From: Prevotellaceae bacterium
GTDB taxonomy: Bacteria > Bacteroidota > Bacteroidia > Bacteroidales > UBA932
DNA: 8,312 bases
Reading direction: 5' to 3'
Assembly: GCA_031275145.1 (NCBI GenBank)
Contig: JAISPE010000362.1
Location: 1-8,312, forward strand
Position numbers and translations under genes: made by a program. The notes below the pieces were generated by a model, which was not told the origin of the DNA, made no database searches, and saw nothing but the letters and a program-made list of their open reading frames with translations. Below, one piece after another: positions 1-5,336 of this stretch; positions within the stretch are counted from its first letter, which is position 1, and every line of letters starts with the position of its first letter.

Positions 1-135
1 TTGCACGCTCAGCGTACCTTTCCAGTCGCCTGCGATTTTCTGTGAGTTTGCTGTCATGGGTGTTAATAATAAAAATGTTCCTAAAACCAGCGCTATCAGT
101 GAACTTGTCGATAGCAATACTTTTTTTGTTGTCAT
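1..135 (-). CDS. N-terminus of a secreted protein (partial; possibly an alpha/beta hydrolase)
   Basis: An ATG at 135 opens a frame of 45 codons that runs off the left edge, so only the amino end is visible. Seen directly: a short basic start (residues 1-5, two Lys), a hydrophobic stretch at about residues 12-25, then small and polar residues around 27-32. This is a typical Sec signal peptide, with cleavage likely near residue 31. The mature protein begins with KIAGDWKGTLSVQ. An opening of the form I-x-G-x-W-x-G-x-L-x-V-Q is familiar from secreted Bacteroidota alpha/beta hydrolases that carry an extra N-terminal domain, but the catalytic part lies outside the window, so the function is only a suggestion. 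The frame is too short to appear in a simple long-ORF scan. A possible promoter lies 54-84 bases upstream. The gene points the same way as all the others here. Confidence 0.7.
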   Translation of the reverse strand, partial: MTTKKVLLSTSSLIALVLGTFLLLTPMTANSQKIAGDWKGTLSVQ

Positions 136-188
136 ACTTATAAAATTTTTAATACTTATAATTCTATTTTGTTATTTCCTTTTTTTGA

Positions 189-219
189 CAGAATTAACAG
201 AATTTTCAAAATTTACAAA
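189..219 (-). promoter_or_regulatory. possible Bacteroidota-type promoter for the secreted protein gene
   Basis: On the minus strand TTTG (219-216) is followed after 19 bases by TAATTCTG (196-189), one mismatch from TAnnTTTG. Transcription would begin near 181, giving a leader of about 45 bases. The -7 box lies inside the left arm of an inverted repeat (189-201/221-233), so a dimeric repressor or a DNA-structure effect is conceivable. AT-rich sequence produces such matches by chance, hence the low confidence. Confidence 0.3.
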
Positions 220-236
220 GTCTGTTAATTCTGAAA

Positions 237-261
237 ATTGACTTCGTCGAGCTAAAGGTTC
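237..261. repeat. dispersed 25-base repeat, copy 1
   Basis: This copy matches 5209-5233 at 21 of 25 positions in the same orientation. It starts with 14 identical bases (ATTGACTTCGTCGA), then TAAA and TTC are shared between 2-base mismatched blocks. Both copies lie in non-coding sequence upstream of a minus-strand gene. It overlaps the right outer arm of the inverted repeat at 180-272 by three bases. It may be part of a longer dispersed repeat family, but two copies cannot show that. Confidence 0.5.
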
Positions 262-326
262 TGTCAAAAAAACTTGTCTTCATTTTCCTTTTATTTCTTT
301 ATCCGTTTTTATTTTTAATGCTATAA

Positions 327-992
327 TTATAAACCTGTCCCGATTATTTTCAGGTTTTGTTCCACGCTGTTGCAGACACTGTCGAACCTGTCAAACGTGA
401 TGAGCCACGCGGGAATGTCACTGTTTATCCATTCCATAACGGAAAGCATTTCGGCATGTATTTGCCGTAATTTCTTCAAATTCCAGCTAATGGGCTCATG
501 ATGGAAAATACGGTTGCGAAGTGTCCTGAAACGGTTCAACGGCGGTGCGACTTTTTTTCGCTGACGTTCTGTTTTCGGCATGTTGGGGAAAACTTTCCGC
601 AAACTTTTCCACAAAATACGCTCGTATTCGACATTAAACAGGCTGACCCAAAAGCCCAAAGTCAATTCGGCTACCATTTTTGAGTGCGAAGTGTATTCTT
701 TTCGTCCTGCGATCTGTTTATTTGCCTGAGTAATGTATTTGTTCAAGTCGGTCAAGCCCGGAACAGAAGTAAACAGTACATACCAATCTTCCCTGCCAAA
801 CAGCGTTGCCAACTCCCTGCCGACAGCGTTGCGAAGAGCCACCTCAAAGGTGGTGATACAAGGATAAAATGCTTCTGACAACTCAATATTGCATTGATAA
901 TGCAGTATGGCTTTTTCAGGGTCGGCGTACCGGTTGAAGTATTTTTCCATTCGCTTTTCGGAGAATGTTTTTTCAAAAGATTTCCTATCCAT
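327..992 (-). CDS. Abi_2 (AbiD/AbiF-like) HEPN-domain protein, probable phage-defence or toxin RNase
   Basis: The protein is 221 residues from the ATG at 992 (MDRKSFEKTF). The frame stays open to an ATG at 1175, giving 282 residues, but the first 61 codons there include a flavodoxin stub and lie opposite the small RNA candidate. The Abi_2 domain begins only at SEKRMEKYF, so I prefer 992, although no clear Shine-Dalgarno sequence precedes it. Family marks: an N-terminal helix pair with EAFYPCITTFEVALRNAVGREL (about residues 40-61), the LTLGFWVSLF segment (110-119), and RNRIFHHEPISW near 159-170. The last contains the HEPN R-x4-H motif (Arg159, His164), the catalytic pair of HEPN ribonucleases. 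Known members act in abortive infection, and AbiF has been described as a toxin with an RNA antitoxin and a relative of Cas13. I infer RNA cleavage here; the target is unknown. I see no dedicated promoter, so expression may depend on readthrough from nqr. Confidence 0.85.
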   Translation of the reverse strand: MDRKSFEKTFSEKRMEKYFNRYADPEKAILHYQCNIELSEAFYPCITTFEVALRNAVGRELATLFGREDWYVLFTSVPGLTDLNKYITQANKQIAGRKEYTSHSKMVAELTLGFWVSLFNVEYERILWKSLRKVFPNMPKTERQRKKVAPPLNRFRTLRNRIFHHEPISWNLKKLRQIHAEMLSVMEWINSDIPAWLITFDRFDSVCNSVEQNLKIIGTGL

Positions 993-994
993 GT

Positions 995-1024
995 TTTGTA
1001 TATAAATTATTTTTTGTACTTTTG
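995..1024 (+). promoter_or_regulatory. consensus Bacteroidota promoter, divergent from the abi gene
   Basis: TTTG at 995-998, an 18-base AT-rich spacer, then TACTTTTG at 1017-1024 followed by C. This fits TTTG-N(17-23)-TAnnTTTG exactly, and TACTTTTGC is a familiar form of the -7 box in this phylum. Transcription would start near 1031, heading right. No protein gene lies on that strand downstream; the next structure is a hairpin with a T-run at 1034-1088. The -33 box is only two bases from the abi start codon, so polymerase here could also block the 5' end of the abi message. Confidence 0.65.
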
Positions 1025-1030
1025 CAGCGC

Positions 1031-1088
1031 AGTCCCGGGAACTTCCTCTCTCGAATATTGGATGTCGATGATGAAGCCGGGTTTTTTT
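1031..1088 (+). ncRNA. candidate small RNA (about 58 nt) divergent from the Abi_2 HEPN gene
   Basis: The sequence from the predicted start (about 1031) to the end of a T-run (1088) can fold almost wholly into one hairpin. CCCGG (1034-1038) pairs with CCGGG (1077-1081). After a three-base bulge CTTC (1042-1045) pairs with GAAG (1073-1076). Past an internal loop TCGA (1051-1054) pairs with TCGA (1065-1068) around a 10-base loop. Seven T follow immediately. A consensus promoter sits just upstream, so start, fold and stop are all present within about 95 bases. The RNA is antisense to the leader that the abi gene would have if read through from nqr, so it could act as an antisense regulator or as an RNA antitoxin binding the HEPN protein. 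It could also be chance: the opposite strand has a 32-codon frame with plausible codons (1105-1007). Confidence 0.5.
1034..1088 (+). terminator. intrinsic terminator closing the small RNA candidate
   Basis: A GC-only 5-base-pair stem base (1034-1038 with 1077-1081), reinforced by CTTC/GAAG (1042-1045 with 1073-1076), is followed directly by T7 (1082-1088). The loop is long for a classical terminator (about 27 bases inside the second helix, with a further 4-pair helix in it), which lowers confidence. On the minus strand the run is A, so it would not stop nqr transcription. Confidence 0.5.
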
Positions 1089-1121
1089 ATTTCTCTCATC
1101 ATCATACAATTTTCTCCACTG

Positions 1122-1175
1122 TACAACCTTCTCGGTCGTCTCGTGTCTGGAAGTATAGATAATCGCTGTCTTCAT
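1122..1175 (-). pseudogene. 5' stub of a flavodoxin gene
   Basis: The ATG at 1175 is preceded by AAGGA five bases upstream and lies 8 bases after the nqrD stop. It encodes MKTAIIYTSRHETTEKVV, which looks like the first beta strand and FMN-phosphate loop of a flavodoxin-domain protein (usual form T-S-K-H-G-T-T-E-K). The loop Gly is replaced by Glu. Resemblance ends after about 18 codons; what follows in frame (QWRKLYDDERNKK and on) is not flavodoxin-like in any frame I read. A near tandem repeat of 17 bases (ACGACCGAGAAGGTTGT then ACAGTGGAGAAAATTGT) follows and would shift the frame. The stub is in frame with the abi gene, so a 282-residue fusion is formally possible. I read it as a remnant left by a deletion or insertion, carrying a ribosome binding site that may now feed ribosomes toward abi. 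Confidence 0.5.
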
Positions 1176-1183
1176 TTTTCCTT

Positions 1184-1834
1184 TTATTTTTCAACAAGCT
1201 TTTTGTTTATTGAGCGATGCACCCATATAATTATACCGAGCAGAATCAGAGCGGCAGGAGGTAAAACCATCATACCGTTATTTTCATAAAATCCTCCCGC
1301 TTTGACGTAGAACGATTCGGGAACAATTCTGAATCCTAACAGAGTACCCGATCCGAGAAGCTCCCGGAAGAAAGCGACAATAACTAAAATCATCCCGTAG
1401 GCCGCTCCGTTGCCCAGACCGTCAATCAGCGAGGGCAGGGGTTTATTTCCCAGCGCAAACGCTTCTATACGTCCCATGATTATACAGTTAGTGATAATCA
1501 GCCCGACAAATACGGACAGCTGTTTACTCACATCGTAAACGTATGCTTTCAAAATCTGATCGACCAGAATAACAAGCGATGCAACCACGACCAGCTGCAC
1601 GATAATGCGGATACGGTTCGGTATGGTATTGCGTAACATCGATATGATACAGCTCGCAAATCCTGTCACTATCGTAACCGACAGCCCCATCACGATTGCC
1701 GGCTGTAACTTGACCGTCACCGCCAGGGCAGAACAAATGCCTAATACAAGTACGGTTACAGGATTGCTGTGATTGAAAGGGTCGGTAAACAGCTTAATGT
1801 TTTTTTCCGAAAATAAAGGTTCTTTTTGACTCAT
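1184..1834 (-). CDS. nqrD: Na+-translocating NADH:quinone oxidoreductase subunit D
   Basis: The protein is 216 residues, close to the roughly 210 of the Vibrio protein. It is an integral membrane subunit with about six hydrophobic segments (from around residue 25 to 207). Family marks: NPVTVLVLGICSALAVT (24-40), GLIITNCIIMGRIEAFA (111-127) and NNGMMVLPPAA (185-195). Cys34 and Cys117 match the two cysteines that, with two from NqrE, hold an iron-sulfur cluster inside the membrane between NqrD and NqrE. That pairing makes the missing nqrE notable: without it this subunit could not form its cluster. The start is 3 bases after the nqrC stop, indicating translational coupling. It is the last intact nqr gene here and is followed by the flavodoxin stub and abi. 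Confidence 0.95.
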   Translation of the reverse strand: MSQKEPLFSEKNIKLFTDPFNHSNPVTVLVLGICSALAVTVKLQPAIVMGLSVTIVTGFASCIISMLRNTIPNRIRIIVQLVVVASLVILVDQILKAYVYDVSKQLSVFVGLIITNCIIMGRIEAFALGNKPLPSLIDGLGNGAAYGMILVIVAFFRELLGSGTLLGFRIVPESFYVKAGGFYENNGMMVLPPAALILLGIIIWVHRSINKKLVEK

Positions 1835-1837
1835 GAT

Positions 1838-2560
1838 CTATTTATTTTGTTTTTGAACACCAAAAAAATTCTCGTAATTCGACAGGCAGTCGAACAGCAT
1901 CTTTCCCACAGCCTTGCTTGTGAGCGTGCCGCCGGTGATACCGTCTACTCTGTAATCGTCTGTGGCGACGCTGCCGTTTTTTATCACTTCGACGGCGACA
2001 AACTTTCCGTCGCGATATATTTTCTTTCCCGAAAACTGTTTCTGGAACTCGCTTCCGGCAATTTCAGCGCCCAGACCCGGCGTTTCGCCTGCATGATCGA
2101 AAACAGCGCCGTAAACAGTGTTAAAATCATCTTTCAGAGAGATGTATCCCCAAATTGCGCCCCAAAGCCCTGCACCGCGTACGGGGATGATATACTGTTT
2201 GCTGCCGTTATCGTCGCAAACGAAAACCGGCAGTCGCCTTTCCGCTTCCGGCTTTTTCAATTCCGCTTTCAAATCAGCGTTAAAAGCGTCGCCTTCGGTT
2301 TTTACGCCTTTTGCGTTTACCAAAAACGCTTCTACAATGTATTTATCGTATTCCTCTTCGATATAAGCGTTTTTATCGCCGGCATTGTCCGCGCCGGCAG
2401 CCTTCCCGACAGATGTCAGGATGTTCATTTTCTTTTCGATTTCTTTGTTCCGTTCCTGAGGCGCTTTCAACGCTCCGGAGGCTACCGCCAAAACCGCAGC
2501 GACTACAACTACCAGAACCGTAGCGTATAAAACCGTATAAATGTTACTGTCTCTATTCAT
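1838..2560 (-). CDS. nqrC: Na+-translocating NADH:quinone oxidoreductase subunit C (FMN-carrying)
   Basis: The protein is 240 residues with one N-terminal membrane anchor (about residues 8-28) and a periplasmic FMN-binding domain. It relays electrons with NqrB in the Na+-NQR complex. Seen: GAGLWGAIWGYISL (129-142), HAGETPGLGAEI (156-167) and DGITGGTLTSKAV (206-218). The last is the flavinylation site, in which Thr212 should carry FMN through a phosphoester bond. TGGT replaces the SGAT of Vibrio, a change I regard as normal in Bacteroidota. It starts 14 bases after nqrB and ends 3 bases before nqrD. FMN attachment needs an ApbE-type transferase, which is not in this window. Confidence 0.95.
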   Translation of the reverse strand: MNRDSNIYTVLYATVLVVVVAAVLAVASGALKAPQERNKEIEKKMNILTSVGKAAGADNAGDKNAYIEEEYDKYIVEAFLVNAKGVKTEGDAFNADLKAELKKPEAERRLPVFVCDDNGSKQYIIPVRGAGLWGAIWGYISLKDDFNTVYGAVFDHAGETPGLGAEIAGSEFQKQFSGKKIYRDGKFVAVEVIKNGSVATDDYRVDGITGGTLTSKAVGKMLFDCLSNYENFFGVQKQNK

Positions 2561-2574
2561 TATCTTCTATTTTT

Positions 2575-3738
2575 TCAGTTAGACGGTATTTCCTTATTTT
2601 GTTTTGCACGATAAGCGACTCGATTGCGACGGCGGCGTATGTTTGCCGCAACTACGTAATGATCAATCAAAGGCGCAAAAGTATTCATCAACAGTATAAC
2701 CAGCATTGCTCCTTCGGGGTACGCCGGATTAAACACCCGTATCACCACGACTAAAGCGCCTGTTAGAAAGCCGTATATCCACTTTCCTGTTTCGGTCTGC
2801 GCCGACGAAACAGGGTCGGTCGCCATAAACACAAGCCCGAACGCCAAACCGCCCATTAGCAGATGATAGTACGGCGGGATACTCATGTACGAATTGCCTC
2901 CGCCGACAGCGTTGAACAGATATCCGACGGCAAGCGCACCGGCAATTCCGGAAAACATTATCTTCCAGCTGCCTGTACCTGTGAAAATCAGGAGGGCAGC
3001 GCCAAGCAGTATCGCCACTTTCGAGGTTTCGCCGATTGATCCCGGGATAAGTCCGAAAAACATGTCGCTGACAGCCGGCAAATCCGACAGTCCGGCAGGG
3101 GCGTTCGACAGAGGTGTCGCTCCCGAATATCCGTCGGCAATCCACACTTTATCTCCAGAAATATGAGTAGGGTAAGAGAAAAAAACGAATGCCCGCGCAA
3201 GAAGCGCCGGATTCCATATATTCATCCCCGTTCCGCCGAATATTTCCTTACCTATAATAACAGCAAATGCAGTAGCCAGAGCGACCATCCACAGCGGGAT
3301 TTCGACGGGCATAATCAGCGGGATAATCATTCCCGTAACCAGAAAACCTTCGTTGATTTCGTGTCCGCGAACCTGAGCGAAAGCAAATTCTATACCCAAA
3401 CCGACTGCGTATGATACAACGATTATGGGTAACACTTTCAGAAAGCCGAACAGGAAGGTCGAAAACAAAGTCTGCGACGTATCGCCCGCCGACAGAAAAT
3501 GCTGGTAGCCGACATTCCACATACCGAACAGCATGCAGGGTACAAGCGCAAGCACCACAACCGACATCGTTCGTTTCAGATCCACGCTGTCGCGAATGTG
3601 GCAACCGCTGGCCGTAACGGTTTTGGGTACAAAAAGAAATGACTCGAACCCTTCAAAAGTAGAATGAAATTTACTCAACTTGCCTCCCTTTTCAAACGAG
3701 GGCTTTATTTTGTCGAGAAATCTGCGTAATATTTTCAT
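2575..3738 (-). CDS. nqrB: Na+-translocating NADH:quinone oxidoreductase subunit B
   Basis: The protein is 387 residues, slightly shorter than the roughly 415 of the Vibrio subunit, and looks complete. It is the large membrane subunit that passes electrons from FMN to riboflavin and quinone and carries much of the sodium path. Marks in order: a cytoplasmic N-terminus; membrane segments from about residue 57; GHEINEGFLVTGMIIPLIMP (125-144); GKEIFGGTGMNIWNPALLARA (163-183); the flavinylation motif SGAT (205-208, FMN expected on Thr208); and MATDPVSSAQT (305-315). The C-terminus is basic (RRRRNR, 368-373). It lies 36 bases after nqrA and 14 before nqrC, within the same operon. Confidence 0.96.
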   Translation of the reverse strand: MKILRRFLDKIKPSFEKGGKLSKFHSTFEGFESFLFVPKTVTASGCHIRDSVDLKRTMSVVVLALVPCMLFGMWNVGYQHFLSAGDTSQTLFSTFLFGFLKVLPIIVVSYAVGLGIEFAFAQVRGHEINEGFLVTGMIIPLIMPVEIPLWMVALATAFAVIIGKEIFGGTGMNIWNPALLARAFVFFSYPTHISGDKVWIADGYSGATPLSNAPAGLSDLPAVSDMFFGLIPGSIGETSKVAILLGAALLIFTGTGSWKIMFSGIAGALAVGYLFNAVGGGNSYMSIPPYYHLLMGGLAFGLVFMATDPVSSAQTETGKWIYGFLTGALVVVIRVFNPAYPEGAMLVILLMNTFAPLIDHYVVAANIRRRRNRVAYRAKQNKEIPSN

Positions 3739-3774
3739 ATTATATTTATTATCAAATTTTCAATGCCGTTTTTA

Positions 3775-5124
3775 TCAACTCATTTCTTTTATCATCAGGT
3801 CGATTCCCCTGCGGAGAATGGCCTGCACTTCGATTTTGGAGGTACAGACAAATTCGCACAGAGCCAAATCTTCTTCAATGAGTTCGTAGATACCGAGCTG
3901 TTCCATCCTGTCGATGTCTTCCGCCAGAATTGCCTTCAGCAGGTAAACGGGGTATATATCCATCGGCAGGACTTTTTCGTACTGGTTTGTAACGACAAAG
4001 GCGCGTTCTCCGCCGTTGAGGTTTGTGTCCAGATCGTATAACCTGTTTGGCGTCAGCCATGAGAAATATGATTTCGAGGCGCTGAATTTCCCGAACCGCG
4101 GCATTGCCCATCCCAGAAATTCGTACTTGTCACCTTCGGGAATGACGGAGATCCGGTTGCCGTAAAATCCGATGTAACCGTCTTTTCCGATGTTTGTTCC
4201 GGTCAGAACGTCTCCGCTGATGTATCTTGTGTCCTCGCTGTGGTCGATCAGGTTTTCGAACGCGCGCATCGATGCGCCGGTTGTGATCTTGTAATACTGC
4301 GGACGTTTGACTTTCGAGCCGCAGAGGGCAACGATTTTTTCGGCGCTGTACGTTCCCGTCGTGAAAAACCGTCCGAGGGCGGCGACATGCTGCGCGTCCA
4401 TTGTCCAGACGATATCGCCCTTGTTTACCGGGTCAATGTGGTGGATGTGAACGCCAACGTTTCCCGCAGGATGTTTGCCTGTGAAGAGTGTGATTTCGGC
4501 GTTTGTAATCCTGTTCAGTTTTGACGCCGCATCGTCGGCATCCAGTCCCAGATATACTTTTCCTTCGGTGAGTCTGGAGAGGATGTCAATGCCTTTCTGG
4601 AAATGTTCTTCCTGTCCCTGAAGGAGAAAGGCGATGTCCACGGTTAGAGGGGCGGTGTCCAGTCCCGAGACGAAGATTGATTTCGGCCTGTCTGCGGGAT
4701 TGGCAATTATCCCGTAAGGACGCTGTACGACAAAAGGCCAGTAACCGGCTTTCTGCATTAATTCAATGATTTGCTCGCGACTGCTCAGCAATTTGTCCGT
4801 GATTTCGTATTTTTCGTGAATGTTCTTCGCGTCGGGCTTGATGACTACTTCCAGCAACTTGCGGCGGTCGCCTCTGTTGATGGCTTCAACTGTGCCGCCG
4901 ACAGGAGATACAAACTGTATGCCGGGTCTGTACTTGTCGAAAAAAACAGGCGTCCCGGCTTTTACTTCGTCGCCCTGTCTGACACACAGTCGAGGCGTAA
5001 GACCTTTAAAATCTGCCGGTCGTACTGCGTATGCCGAGGATGCCGGCGCTGTTCCCAGTACTTTCTCAGCAGATCCTTTTAGCTTTATGTTTAACCCTTT
5101 ACGGATTTTTATTATCCTTGACAT
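3775..5124 (-). CDS. nqrA: Na+-translocating NADH:quinone oxidoreductase subunit A
   Basis: The protein is 449 residues from the ATG at 5124 (MSRIIKIRKGLNIKLKG), the usual family length and opening. The frame extends to a GTG at 5154, but that codon overlaps the -7 promoter box, so it cannot be in the message. NqrA is the soluble cytoplasmic subunit of the Na+-NQR complex. Seen: the sandwich-hybrid-like region with PRLCVRQGDEVKAGTPVFFDK (about 44-64) and SPVGGTVEAI (73-82), HPAGNVGVHIHHIDPV (218-233), DIVWTMDAQHVAALG (237-251), and near the end EEDLALCEFVCTSKIEVQAILRRG (417-440), a strong family signature. It is the first gene of the nqr operon, as usual, and is followed by nqrB after 36 bases. 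Nothing looks damaged. Confidence 0.96.
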   Translation of the reverse strand: MSRIIKIRKGLNIKLKGSAEKVLGTAPASSAYAVRPADFKGLTPRLCVRQGDEVKAGTPVFFDKYRPGIQFVSPVGGTVEAINRGDRRKLLEVVIKPDAKNIHEKYEITDKLLSSREQIIELMQKAGYWPFVVQRPYGIIANPADRPKSIFVSGLDTAPLTVDIAFLLQGQEEHFQKGIDILSRLTEGKVYLGLDADDAASKLNRITNAEITLFTGKHPAGNVGVHIHHIDPVNKGDIVWTMDAQHVAALGRFFTTGTYSAEKIVALCGSKVKRPQYYKITTGASMRAFENLIDHSEDTRYISGDVLTGTNIGKDGYIGFYGNRISVIPEGDKYEFLGWAMPRFGKFSASKSYFSWLTPNRLYDLDTNLNGGERAFVVTNQYEKVLPMDIYPVYLLKAILAEDIDRMEQLGIYELIEEDLALCEFVCTSKIEVQAILRRGIDLMIKEMS

Positions 5125-5153
5125 CTTTCTTTTAATTTTTGTTAAAATTCGCA

Positions 5154-5182
5154 CAAAGATATACCAAATATTCTTTTCGCAA
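5154..5182 (-). promoter_or_regulatory. nqr operon promoter (Bacteroidota type)
   Basis: On the minus strand TTG (5182-5180), an 18-base spacer, then TATCTTTG (5161-5154), an exact TAnnTTTG. The start would fall near 5147, giving a leader of about 23 bases to the nqrA ATG at 5124. It settles the nqrA start and is the only clear promoter for nqrA-D and, by readthrough, possibly abi. Confidence 0.65.
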
Positions 5183-5208
5183 TATTTTTTTTGAATTACA
5201 CTGTGGAT

Positions 5209-5233
5209 ATTGACTTCGTCGAATTAAAATTTC
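5209..5233. repeat. dispersed 25-base repeat, copy 2
   Basis: This copy shares 21 of 25 bases with 237-261, including an uninterrupted 14-base match. It sits about 30 bases upstream of the nqr promoter. It contains the palindromic core TTCGTCGAA, extended relative to copy 1. Confidence 0.5.
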
Positions 5234-5255
5234 ATATTGAAGTCTTTCGAACTTC

Positions 5256-5289
5256 GGGACTGTTGCATGATGCTTTTTGTAACAGTCTT
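5256..5289. repeat. inverted repeat / hairpin downstream of the nuclease gene
   Basis: GACTGTTGCA (5258-5267) faces TGTAACAGTC (5278-5287) around a 10-base loop, giving nine Watson-Crick pairs and one G-T. Two more G-T pairs could extend it to 5256/5289 in plus-strand RNA. In minus-strand RNA, which is the direction of the flanking genes, the G-T positions become C-A mismatches and no U-run follows, so it is a poor terminator. The rest of 5183-5336 shows nothing else I can name, apart from the dispersed repeat and an open minus-strand frame ending at 5224. Confidence 0.4.
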
Positions 5290-5336
5290 CCAGCAAGCGT
5301 CGTCACACCTTTTCAGTTGCGGTTCCTTTACTGTTT

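Larger units (their letters stand above)
180..272. repeat. two overlapping, mutually exclusive inverted repeats
   Basis: Two perfect inverted repeats share sequence. The outer pair has 14-base arms at 180-193 (TTTTTTTGACAGAA) and 259-272. The inner pair has 13-base arms at 189-201 (CAGAATTAACAGA) and 221-233, with a 19-base loop. Because 189-193 belongs to both left arms, a transcript could form one or the other but not both in full. Neither stem is followed by a U-run in a way that makes a standard terminator. The block fills the gap between the end of the abi gene and the start of the secreted-protein gene. It could be an operator or promoter region, a small MITE-like element of 93 bases with terminal repeats, or a structured leader. 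I see no clear target-site duplication at its edges. Confidence 0.6.

Noticed and set aside
56..241. Plus-strand frame of 61 codons with a hydrophobic segment
   Set aside because: It is antisense to a convincing signal peptide on the minus strand and continues into AT-rich inverted repeats, which explains its hydrophobic residues.
327..1186. CRISPR or Cas13-like locus
   Set aside because: The HEPN protein has a single R-x4-H motif and 221 residues, and there is no array of regularly spaced repeats anywhere in the window.
894..1289. Plus-strand frame of 131 codons, with a hydrophobic stretch after ATG 1062 resembling a type I toxin peptide
   Set aside because: Most of it is the reverse complement of the abi leader, the flavodoxin stub and nqrD, and it would cross the T7 terminator at 1082-1088.
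1826..2530. Plus-strand frame of 234 codons
   Set aside because: Shadow of nqrC, which has clear family motifs on the other strand. The shadow protein has no recognisable features.
5125..5154. Longer nqrA start at GTG 5154 (10 extra residues)
   Set aside because: The GTG overlaps the last bases of the TATCTTTG promoter box, so it would lie upstream of the transcript start. The ATG at 5124 gives the usual family N-terminus.
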